Assembly (NCBI GenBank): GCA_014058105.1
Contig: JACGCM010002394.1
Span: 2,046,001-2,110,000 of the forward strand
Length of the DNA stretch: 64,000 nucleotides
Direction of reading: 5' to 3'
Source of the DNA: Kingdonia uniflora
Lineage: Eukaryota > Streptophyta > Magnoliopsida > Ranunculales > Circaeasteraceae
The notes beneath the pieces are model-generated. The model did no database searches, was not told the origin of the DNA, and worked only from the letters and a program-made list of their open reading frames with translations. Below are positions 9,901 through 20,568 of the stretch, one piece after another. The number at the start of each line of letters is the position of its first letter. Position 1 is the stretch's first letter. The position numbers and the translations under genes were made by a program.

Positions 9901-12900
9901 CCCTATTACATTCTTTGAGCTCAAGTAACATTTTGAACTCCTCAATAGCTTCATTGTTCTGGATAGCCTTCGAGATAGTATGGTAGCACTCCCATGGGGC
10001 ATCTGAAGCATCTGTAGAAATAAGAAGGGGAGGAAAATATTGATATTCCAAGATTCTAATTAGTACAAGTTTTACTACTCTTTATATAATAGGGGGTCAC
10101 TAAACTACTTCTATTACTAACCAATATTGAACTAAAGGAGGAGTATATGTGTAGAAACACTATATACTCCAACACTCTCGGCCCCCTCACGTTTATACCA
10201 ACATGCTCGTATCAAGGTAGATGACAGTAAGAGAACAAATAGATAATCCCTCACAAAGATACAGTCACTCCCTGACTAATAAAAAATTGAAGCTCCCCCT
10301 GATAAACCTTCTTCTAGTATTTCCTTTTGCAGTAGTAGATACATTTCAAAACTTTACGTATCACCCATGAAATCGGTTGCAGTAATATCCGACTTGTCAT
10401 TTTTCTCACAAGTGGTTTCGTAACCAAAAGTTGTGAAATCGGCGGCAGCTACCGACTTGCCCATTTTCTCACGTAAGGATAATATGAATATCTTGAATAA
10501 ATACTGATGAAATAGAGACACTCAGGTAAAAATAAAAAGACCGTAAAATAGAGGATTAGTCTAGGAAGAAAGAATCAGTCGAGGAAGAGGAAATCTCTAG
10601 AGGTAGAGATGATCACTCGAGTGATGGAAAGAAAAAAAATACTCAAATAATAGATAATCGCTCGAAGAAGAACGAATCATTCGAGGAATAGAGAATCACT
10701 CGAGGAAGAGATAACCGTGGTAGAAGAAATTTAATATCTTCACCCTGTCCACAAAAGAAATCCCAGCTCGCAACAGAATATGATAGAAAAGATCACATCT
10801 AGTGATAGGAATATAGACCTCAAACCGCATTAGCGATGAAAGAAAAAAAAATCATAGTGATTCAAAGAGAAATCACTAGAGAAAATGATAAAAATCACCA
10901 AGGCTTGTCAATTATCTCTTTCAAAAACCTCAATTTTATAACTACAACTTGTGAACTAGGCGGAAAAAAAAAAGATAATCACTAGAGGAAAAGAGAAAAT
11001 CACTCTAGGAAATAAAAATCTCTCGAGGAGTGATGAATCACTCGAGGAAAATAAGCATCTCATGATCGTGGTGGAAGGTAGTTAACACCTTCATTCGATC
11101 AAAAGAGAAAAATCGCATCTCGCGATAGGTACCAAAAAAATTATCTTTCATGAAAAATAAGAGATAATCGAGTCCATAATAGATATAGAGAAAAAGTTTA
11201 ACAAGTCAATCAGATCAAACTAAGCTGATAGGGGAAACGGAAGGAGAAAAATAAAATAATGTTAGTTCGACTTCAAGCGGCATGACCGCCATTGTGAAGT
11301 GAAATAACGTTAGGGTTTTGCGCTAAATAAGAAGCAAACCTAAAAAAATTAATCCAAAAGCTGGAAAGATTGAAAAAAAAAGAAAAAAAAAGACAACATA
11401 CTTTAGTTGCCCGACGACGATGACAAAGGCCACGGACAGCGGAAGTGTAAAACTCTTAAGTCGTATACAAGATCGAATATGCTCTTATACCATAAAGAAA
11501 TAAAAATGTGGGACTAAATAAGGAGTATATGTGTAGACACACTATAAACTCCAACAACATCTTTCATGTAATTTTGCATTGATTTGGAGCTAGTGGCGAC
11601 CCAAATCCTCTTGAAACCATGCTGAACTGCAATGTCCAATCCTCTTGTATGCCCTGAACCTCATGATTATTATAATTAATTTATATTTAAGATGCACAAT
11701 TCAATAGATCTACAACCATTATGGACTTCTGCAAAATTGTATAATTCATCTAATATATACTAACTATTCGTGAATCATTGGAAGCAATAGTTATGCTATC
11801 TAAATAGATGAACATTTACTGATGTGAACATCTCCTAGTACACGTCGTCCACTCGTTGACGGTCTTCTTATTTTAACTTATTAGTTTAGAGGCTTAACTA
11901 TTAGAGTTGCTTTTTATTTTAATGTCTAATTAAATTCTAATTTGGAGAAGTATGGGACTTGCTATTGTAGGAGGATTAGGGTTGAGGCCCTATATAAAAA
12001 GAGGGTGGTGTAAGTTTATTTCTTAGTTGTGATTGAATAAAGTTGAAGGTTTAACCCTAATTTAGTTTTAGGTTAATTTTAGTGTAAAAGACTTCTCGAT
12101 TTAGCTTTCGCGTTGAGAGTTTACATCAAATTGATATCATAGCGAGATTAATTCTTGGGTTTTTACAGTGTTTCATTGGGCGATTCTGATGTGGCGCATC
12201 CTTCATAGGACCGTCTACCCACCGTGTAACCTATGTTTAATTAGTGTTTTATATTTTATGTTTTAGCTTAAGCTTTGTTGGAGAAGCCCAACCTAGGTTA
12301 TTAGCAGTTTCCCAGTTTAAGTAGAATTTTATTTCAATTAGAATTGGCATTCCTAATTTTAAACCCCCCTTGTGTTCAATAAAAAGGGAGGTCTAGGTTA
12401 TTTGTTTCTTAGTTGGTTAATGCAGTTAATTCAGTTAAGTTAGTCTTGTTCAGAACAAGGTTTCTAGTTAATAAAATTAGGGTTCATCACGAACCTAATT
12501 CATTTTGTTAAAACTGGTGTTTTTCTTGATTATTGGTTTCCACATAATCAGTTTACATTAAAGTGGTACCAAAGCTGCGTGAGATCTAAGTGTAGTCAGT
12601 TTCAAGAGCAAAGATGCATCGTGGAAGAACCGCGATGAAAAAATCTACTCTAGCTCAAGATGTAGCAAGGATAGAGGATAAGCTTGATAAGCTTATCGAG
12701 GCTTTGGGTAGAAGAACATTTTTCCCGCCTCCCCAACCACCTCCGTTGGGCGTAACCGAAACTCTTTCTTTCGAGGGAAGCGTCGCCGTGAGGAACTAGG
12801 AAATTGACAACCCGTTTGCAAGTCTCGAAGTCGAGAGCAAAACCCGTGATGTTGATGAAATTGGGATAAGGGCTAAGGGCAAAGGTCTGGCCACTACACA

Positions 12901-15900
12901 CACCGACCAACCGCGAGAACCTCGTACCGAGACACCATCGGGACACATCCCCTAATCACCAACAATACCGAGAAGAACCCCGATGTTTGATACGCCGAGC
13001 AAGGAGACACCGACCGTCTTGAAAGATCCGTTATATGACCTACCAACAACGACCGTATTTCCGTATGTTGATCCATTTTGGGAAAGCTTCATAGTAGGTT
13101 TTGAGGAGCGGACCACAATATTTTTTCAACTTTTAATTTTAGACGTCAATGAACGTAAGGGATGTCGGCGACGATATCGTACCCCTGCTTTCGGGTACAA
13201 TCTCTGGGTACGAAAAATTCCCCTGAAGACTTCAAGATTTTCAGAAGAGTTCCACCGTATAAATTGTGTGCACGTTCTATGGGATGAAGGCGAAAAGACT
13301 GGGATGCGCATACGTGCGTGAGTCTTCTGGAGCGCCGCCCCCTTGATTTCGTGGACGAACACGAAATCTTCTCAGACGGAGGGTTTGATGTGGTGCATCC
13401 CTCATATGATCGTCTACCCACCGTGTGACCTATGTTTAATTAATGCTTTATATTTTATGTTTTAGCTTAAGCTCTGTTGGAGATGCCCAACCTAAGTTAT
13501 TAGTAGTTTCCGGGGAGGTCTAGGTTATTTGTTTCTTAGTTAGTTAATTCAATTAAGTTAGTTTTGTTCATAACAAAGTTTCTAGTTAATAAAATTAGGG
13601 TTCCTCACGAACCTAATTCATTTTGTTAAAACTGGTGTTCTTCTTGATTATTGGCTTCCGCGTAATCAGTTTACATCAGATTCTCTCTTGATTCTTGATT
13701 TGAAATTCTAAGAAACAATTCTAAAGATCGAGATTTTTGTTTTTGCACTGCTACAGTGTTTCTGCGTTGCTACAGTGATTCGTCATCTACAACAATGTTT
13801 TCCAGCAACGGCTACAGTGATTTCGCGGTTGCTACAGTATTTTCAACAACTACTACAATAATTTTAGTACTTTTACATTGATTTTATGTGTCATCCGCTA
13901 CAATGATTTCTGCAAGTACGAACCCAATAGGGTGACCACCTAGTCTTGAAGCACGTTCTGAGCGTATCGAAGCGTCGGTAGAAAAAATTAAAGGAACGTC
14001 CCAAAAGATGAAAGTGACAGTCAATAAAATTTTCTTTCTTTTGAGTTACGAGGTGAAAAAAATTTCTCTGATATTTGATGTTGATTGTGACGCTCACCAA
14101 CCATATTTTGATGATGAGGAGGATTACCCCCAGTCTATGATGAGTACTCAGATAACTACGAGTACTTGGGATCTTTAACTGATGAGAGTCGGGATTACGA
14201 CGACTTTTTAAAAGAGGAAAAATTATAATTTATAGATTTATCGGCGTTTATTGATCCAACTTCGGAGGACTGCGAAGCTCGTTATGCAAGTCAAGTGACA
14301 CAAAAATTACATCAATTACAAGTAATTTTTGGAACATGTTGTTTGCTAGGTTTTGGTTTAAGGAGAAGTTGTGAAAACACTGTCACAACATCAATTGGTA
14401 CATCGGCTGGATATGGCAAGTTTTGAGGTAGGATCCGAGGGTCAAAGCATAAGGCGTACAAAATTGTTGATTTTGACATGCAAGACGAGTTTGATGATTT
14501 TGAAGGTGTTACCAAGGTGATACGAGCTTTATCAGGAGCATGCCCGATTTGATTTCGTGGTCGAAATTTTCTGAAGACGGAGGGTTTGATATGAACATCT
14601 CATAGTGCACGTCGTCCACTCGTTGACGGTTTCCTTGTTTTAGCTTATTAGATAAATGTTTAACTATTGGAGATGTTTTTATTTTAATGTCTAATTAGAT
14701 TCTAATTTGGAGAGATAGAAGACTTGCTATTGTAGAAGGATTAAGGTTAAGGCCCATATATATATATATAAGGAGAGGGTGGTATAAATTTATTTCTTAG
14801 TTGTGATTGAATAAAGTTTAAGGTTTAGCCATAATTTAGTTTTAGGTTGATTTTAGCGCAAAAGACTTCTCGATTTAGCTTCCGCATTCAAAGTTTACGT
14901 CATTTACATTCATTCATTTAGCATTTTCTTGTTAACATTGTTGCATTATATATTCTGCAGGATGGTGACACTGCTTTCAGCCAAACTGATGTCCCTGCCC
15001 CAAAACTGGTCCTCTACAAAGACCTCAAGTAAATTTCATAATCTTTTGCCTCAGGTGACATTGCTAGATATATTTAATCAGTCATAATTTTTCTGTAAAT
15101 TTCATTTTAGGGGTTTCCAGGATCATATTAAACTGAAGCCCGATCGTCTAACTGGGGATGTTTTTATGACAATTGATGGTTTAATGCTCAAAGCTGGTTT
15201 TTTGTACAAAAACGTAACCTTTGAGTCATTATTTTGCTCGAATGTTTTTCCTACGGAAACTGAGCTCCATACGTTCAATACACCAAAGAATGAAGCATAT
15301 GAAGATTTGGAGTGGCTTTCAGGCCTGTACACTTCACGAAGAAAATGTTTGGCGGAATCCTACAATGGAACACTAAAAAAAAAGGACACATCAGAAGATA
15401 ATAAAGAGGATGATGCATCAAGTCCTACATATTTACAAGATTCCTGGAAATCTCTGACTTCTCGTACAAGCCCATCAAAAGCAAACTTCAACATCCGTGA
15501 GGGTATGTGTCTGAGTACATAGTGCTATAGTTTCACAACTGTTTCATTTGTAATAAGTGTCATTAATTCTTAAACTTGAATGTAGTCAGCAGGGGTTGCC
15601 GGGGCAATACACATGAAACCTTCTCTATTGGGCAAACCTTGAGGATACGAGTGGGTCCTCTAAAGGGGCACCTTTGCCATGTCGTATCCCTGCATCCGTC
15701 TAATGTTACAGTCAAGATTGACACTCAAGAGAATCTTGTTAAAGGTTTGTTCTATTACGAGCTCTTTTCCTATTTCATTTTGGGTCAGGATCATTTCTTA
15801 AGTTTTTTCTGCTTTACACTATTCTCTAGTTAAACGCGAGAATCTCTCTGAGGCTGGTTTGAAGTCAGTTAGGTACATTTTCTTCTTTTTAGGTCCTTGT

Positions 15901-16467
15901 TGATGATTTATTTATTTTAGTTCCAGTAAAGACTAGTTTCCGCAGTCAAGTATTTATTACATTTATCCCTCTTGAAAAACAGGTTCTCTGACTCTAACAC
16001 TGTGAAAGCATTGGATGAACCTCAGCAAGGAGGAAATAGAGATCATGCAAATAGTCAAGGTCAAGTTCATAGTTGGGAGATCGAAGTTCAAGGGAGAATT
16101 CATAGGGGGGATGGAGACTCTTTCTGGAACATGACATCTTGCTGGAAAAATAATGAGGTAAAGCGCACTAACACAGAGAAAATTTTAGCTCAGAACAATA
16201 ACGAAAGAGGCAATTGGACAATCCCTAAATATTTTCGCAACAAACGCTAGAGCTAGCTGGAAGAGTGCAAATCCTTTTGGAGGACTAAGCAACTTCAGCA
16301 AGGAGCAGTCATCAAACTCACATAGAGGAGGTTTTGCAAATAGAGGCCGTGGAAGAAATTACCAGTCTGGTGGTGGGCGAGGAGGATTTGCAAATAGAGG
16401 CCGTGGAAGAAATGTCCAACCTAGTGGTGGCCGAGAGTGGTTTGTAAATAGTAACACTGATATGTAA
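6958..16467 (+). CDS. SPT5L: SPT5L/KTF1-like gene, copy A (shortened form)
   Basis: Exons read by eye: 6958-7153, 7861-8078, 8695-8850, 9086-9244, 9341-9424, 14961-15028, 15111-15496, 15586-15744, 15830-15872, 15983-16157, 16264-16467; about 615 codons with consistent phases. The order is a basic/acidic start (EEKRKNPIFVRKV, poly-Glu), an NGN domain ([30 protein letters not shown]), a KOW (GMWGRLKRGTYGGDLAKVVA), SPT5L-type linker, last KOW ([20 protein letters not shown]) and a short tail with a few Trp motifs and two RGG repeats. SPT5L acts with RNA polymerase V and ARGONAUTE4 in RNA-directed DNA methylation. Compared with copy B, the middle KOW exons and most of the WG/RGG tail are missing. 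Intron 5 is 5.5 kb of nested transposons. The last intron has a weak acceptor. It may be a short paralogue or a pseudogene. Confidence 0.75.
8101..8560. repeat. Insertion in copy A intron 2 with repeated TCGTTCGAACGA palindromes
   Basis: Copy B's intron 2 is only 80 bp, whereas copy A's is 616 bp, so this block is an insertion. It contains palindromes built on TTCGAA: 8131-8142, 8202-8219 (AAGTCGTTCGAACGACTT, perfect), 8226-8237 and 8277-8292 (TTTCGTTCGAACGAAA, perfect). They are spaced by a repeated CTCCCTAGAAATTTGGCCCA (8175 and 8251). The same family occurs at 35588-35755. Possibly part of a retrotransposon LTR; class not determined. Confidence 0.6.
9770..11700 (-). mobile_element. LINE RNase H-end fragment split by an LTR element
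   Basis: On the minus strand, sequence from about 11700 to 11557 reads as RNase H-like text (GLDIAVQHGFKRIWVATSS). It resumes beyond the LTR element at 10012 with DAPWECYHTISKAIQ and IEEFKMLLELKE. Joined in order, this matches the pattern of the second LINE fragment at 34797-35274 (GLEKGYHRVWVRTESSY, PPWDCYHLLNNSLN). It is the 3' end of a plant L1-type LINE, and only the final part of ORF2 is present. Outer ends and target duplication were not resolved. Confidence 0.7.
10013..11556 (-). mobile_element. Small non-autonomous LTR retroelement inserted in the LINE
   Basis: Terminal direct repeats are 10013-10174 (TGTAGAAATAAG...CTCCAACA) and 11493-11556 (a deleted copy with the same outer end). 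On the minus strand a primer-binding-like TGGTATAAGAGC (one change from the usual initiator-Met type TGGTATCAGAGC) abuts the 5' repeat at 11481-11492. A purine tract GTGAGGGGGCCGAGAG abuts the 3' repeat at 10175-10190. Flanks GCATC (10008-10012) and ACATC (11557-11561) look like a 5-bp target duplication with one change. The interior is AG-rich with many irregular copies of an ATCACTCGAGGAA phrase and no ORF. Confidence 0.7.
11820..14902 (+). mobile_element. Non-autonomous LTR retrotransposon (outer element of a nest)
   Basis: LTRs are 11820-12128 (TGATGTGAACATC...TTTACATCA) and 14587-14902 (TGATATGAACATC...TTTACGTCA). A perfect 5-bp target duplication TTTAC flanks the element (11815-11819, 14903-14907). 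A primer-binding-like TGATATCATAGC follows the left LTR, and the polypurine phrase GACGGAGGGTT precedes the right LTR. The interior is disrupted by a second, related element at 12187-13678. Remaining interior sequence shows only broken frames (acidic DESRDYDDFLKEEK near 14180). It sits in intron 5 of SPT5L copy A. Confidence 0.88.
12187..13678 (+). mobile_element. Non-autonomous LTR retrotransposon nested in the outer element
   Basis: LTRs are 12187-12560 and 13386-13678. The right LTR lacks about 80 bases of its middle. Both begin TGATGTGG and end GTTTACATYA. A perfect target duplication GATTC flanks the element (12182-12186, 13679-13683). A primer-binding-like TGGTACCAAAGC follows the left LTR, and CAGACGGAGGGTT precedes the right one, the same polypurine phrase as in the outer element, so the two are related. 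A gag-like remnant begins at 12614 (basic start, then QDVARIEDKLDKLIEALG) and breaks at a stop near 12799. Confidence 0.88.
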
Positions 16468-17245
16468 CTGGAGAGCGTTGTTGTAGCCGTTACCTCGTTA
16501 TGTACTTAAAAGCAGTGTTATAATCGTAACATCGTTATGTAATTGTAGAACATTGTTGTAATTGTAACATCGTTAAGTAAGTTTGTATCTCTTCTGTTTT
16601 AAAATCAAAGCGATTTTCTTTGACTGTCCAAATCATCAGGTTAGTCAAACAAAGTGTGGACAAGCATATTATGTATACATATCCTTTTGTGAAATTGTGA
16701 TATATATCTCGTTATAAACTTCCTTGAATGTTAATATCCGGTTTTCATCAGGATATATTGTCGAAATTCCACTTGTTTTTTTGCATCTCTAATCAGCCTT
16801 CCGTCACTGTTGTTTGTAAACTTGCAACCACCATAGCCACCTCTCTAGGCATTTTTCACATGCAAGTCTGCAACATTATATTAGTAAATGGGTTGAAATT
16901 TCTCCAAAAACCTATTGTTCAATAATAGGGCAACTCAAGTATATTGTATTTTTCGTCAACGCCGTCAATTAATTATGCTAGGGTCATCCCCTTTTATATA
17001 TACAAGAAAAAAATTAAGTGATCAATGGGGGCATGGATCAACTCTTTATTCTCCACTCTATATATTTCCTCGAGATACTACTTGCATGATGATGAAGCCA
17101 TTTGTCTTGGCTGATCTAGCTTGTTGAGAGAAGAAGCATGTAGTGGCACCTGTCAACTGTAGAGTAACACAATTTAAGCAGTTTTTTTCCCTCCCTCTCT
17201 CTCTCATATCATATGAGTCTTTTTTCATTCCATCTCTCTTGGAAA
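16468..17245. other. Spacer between SPT5L copies A and B
   Basis: The 3' UTR of copy A contains three short repeats of an ATCGTTATGTAA-like phrase (16490-16580). The stretch before copy B is AT-rich, with a TATATATTTCC-type promoter candidate near 17060 and a CT-rich leader at 17188-17210. No further gene is supported. Confidence 0.4.
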
Positions 17246-20200
17246 ATGGTAGTCCAGGAAAATAAATTTTCCGGAAAACTTCTCCCATACAAGAGAAAGA
17301 GAGACAAAACTGATGAGGGAAAATCTTGTCCCGTGAAAAAGAAAAACCCAGATATTATTTTCTTCAACAACTCTTCAAATGTCGACAAAGATGAAACAAC
17401 CAAGTTTCATCATCAAGGTGAGAAAATCGACTCTGGGGTTCTTTAAATTCTACTTTTATAATCTTTTTTTAGTAATTTGTGCTTCATGTTTAGCTATATT
17501 TAGGCCCATTAGTGTCGATTTAGCGAAAAAATATGATAGATTTGTATTTATGATGTGTGTACATGTATATGGGCGTGTGGGTTTTGGTATATTTTTGTGT
17601 TGAGATGGTTTGAATGATGTTTTTAGCCTAAAACTTGAAATGGGTCAGCTCGAGTTTCACTGAGAAAGGTGGAAATGGTTTTGAATAATGTTTTTTGGAG
17701 TTTTTTTATATGAAATGCGAGGCATTGGTGGTAGAAATTATGAAAGTTGGGAGGGCTGTTGGTCTAAGTATTGAAATGGGTGTGCCAAAGCTAGGATCAA
17801 ATTTTGTTAACTTATTATCTCAGTTTACTTCAACTCGTATCTATTTGAGTGGAGTCGAGTCGAAAAATTGTTAGTTGTGGAAAGAGTCAATTTAGTCATA
17901 TGTTCATGGAGAATATCGATTCAGACTTGACGGGTTTTAAACTCTAGGTCTATGTTGGTAGTGGCTTTGTGTACAAATTACCTTTTTTTATGAAACCAAA
18001 ATTCAAAATCGTTCAACAAAAAACTTAAAATGGAACCAAAACAATGTCAGACTAAAATAGAACTCAAAATCCTTAAGCAATAAACATAGCATGGAACAAA
18101 AACCGAAAATCCCTCATTTTCATAAGCTTCAACTTCTATGCCTTGGCTTTTCCATAGAACTTGTTTTTCTCATCAGTAGTCTGGAACCTTCTGTGACCAA
18201 ACTTGGAAGAAGTGTCTATGAATTTGATCTTAATATCCTCTATTGCAAGCCTGGAAGTCTGCTTCAACAATGACTGTCTAAGGGTAACTACACGCTTCTT
18301 TGGCCCGACGCAGCATCCCTTAATCAGAAGGTAATCGTCCTTCACAATCCCGTAGTGGGGGAAACCGCCAATGGGAGTAATATCCTTCTCAGTCCTATCA
18401 TATTCAGTAATAGCTGTGTGAGACTCCTGCCCAGCCTTTCCAAGCTTGTATATCTTCTTGTTCACCTCAGTCCGGTGATGGTAACCATTCTGCCCAGCCC
18501 TTGCAACTGTGTACGAAACTCTAGCAGGGTGCCAAGCACCAATACAGGCTACTTTGCATAGACCCCTATGTGTCTTTCAAGGAAGGCGAGTTACACCCCA
18601 TAGAGTCACCACACCCTCGTACCCCTTACCCTTTGTTACTCCAATGATGTCAATCATCTCATCTTTCTGAAATACGCTATCAATTGGGATTTTCTACTTC
18701 TCAAAGAAGCCGTAAGCAAAATCATCTTTTTGAGCTATATCCCCACCATTGACCTGGATTTCCATTAGGTGAGCTCAGGGCCGTCTCTAGACATTTGGGG
18801 GCCTTAGGCGAACTCCAAAAAAGGGGCTTTTTCATTGTATTGTATTATGTTGAACATATTATTTGTATGTCATATATGACTATAGTAATGCACGAGAATA
18901 AAATCAATATGGATCTCTAAATTTGCATAAAGATGTATTTTTTTTTTTCATTCAAATTTGGAAATGACACTCTAGTTTGGACACCCAGTGATAAAAGGCC
19001 TCATTAATCCTCTATTCGTAATCAAAGTGAATTTTACGAGCCATTCGTTCTATGAAAAATAATCTTATGTGTATACTCCTTAATGAATGAAGGTTTTGAG
19101 TTTTACGCGTCTTCTTATAAGGCATACAAATATTCTCCAAAAAGAGGCCTCATATTCCAAAAAGTAAGAAATTGTTGTGACGGAGAATCGAAACTGCAAC
19201 CTACAATTATAAAACTCAAGATCAAACCAGTTAATTTAATAAGGCAATTTGTTGAATAGTAGAGTGTATTTTATTTTATTTTATATATTTTTTTAATAGG
19301 CCTTTTTGGTACCCCAAAATTTTGGGGCCTTCATTTTTCTTGGGGCCTTGGGTGGCGGCCTAAGTTGCCTTAAGGTGGCCAACCCTGTGAGCTTTCTTCT
19401 GCCTTAGACCCTTCATTTTTGAATGTGAGTATGAGCCAAAACACGGATCACAGTACAATATTTCTTCATTTTCTCCAACTGAACTTGAATATCCTTTTTC
19501 CCATCTTCAGTTTCATACTTCTTTGAGTACTTGGTAAATGCCTTCTTCTTTGACTTGCGTCAGTTCTTGTAGAATCTCCTTCTCACTTCCTCACTCAGAT
19601 ACTGGGCCCAAACAGTATTAAGAGAACGAAGCCCACGGGGTGTTTTCACGTAGCCAGTAACTCCAACAATTACCATAGGTGGTGTCTTTACAATTGTAAT
19701 AGCCTCAGCTGTCTCTTTTTTGTGAAGCTTAGATCCGGGCTTGTCAGCATCTCTTACAATGTGAGTCATACCAGCCTTGTACCCCCAAAATGTAGTCAAT
19801 CTACAAGGCTTGCTAGGATCATCTTTTGGAAAAGCTTTCCCTTTCCCTCTATGAAGAGATGCTCTTTTTCTTGGAAAAAAACCCCAAGGAGCCATGTCTT
19901 GGGTGCTCAAACTTGCGATGAGACATGCTTCAACTGTTTGCAATCTCTCTCACTCTCACTCACAAGATAAGAGAGTGTACAAAATTACCTTGTATGTTTA
20001 AATTGATATATCGTGGATAGTTCTCTCCGATATATCCGAGTCTTACATTAGCTGCTTTTTTGTGAGTCTACTTCGCCCCCCACACCACACACACACACAC
20101 ATCCAGCCTAAAATAATGCAAAGAATGCATAAAAAATTCCTGGATTAGATACATTTACTTAGTACTATAAGGTATTATTTTTCTCTTGTGATTCAATTAA

Positions 20201-20536
20201 CACTCACGAATTATGTGGCAAAAAATAAAGACGCGCTCTTCTACGTTTGTGGGCTGAGGATATATATCTCTAGCTATTTCCCTTCTCATTTCAATATTTA
20301 TATTAGAATCATAATTTAACCCATTAATCTTCATTGTCTTCTTCGCATGATTTTTCTTTCTCATTAATTTTTGCACAATATTATTGTTCTGTTTCCTAAC
20401 AGTATGTTGTCCGATGTATTTTTACTCGTATCAGAAGATGATATTTTGGAAGAAGCTAGGCATAAAGTTCGGAAAAGTCTTAAGGGGGAGAATAAACTTG
20501 AAAAAGGGAAAGCCCATCATATTTCATTACTGCAAA

Positions 20537-20568
<32 letters not shown>

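Noticed and set aside
13126..13421. Basic, Ser/Arg-rich minus ORFs in the inner LTR element
   Set aside because: Antisense to the decayed gag-side interior, no domain, and no coding neighbours on that strand.
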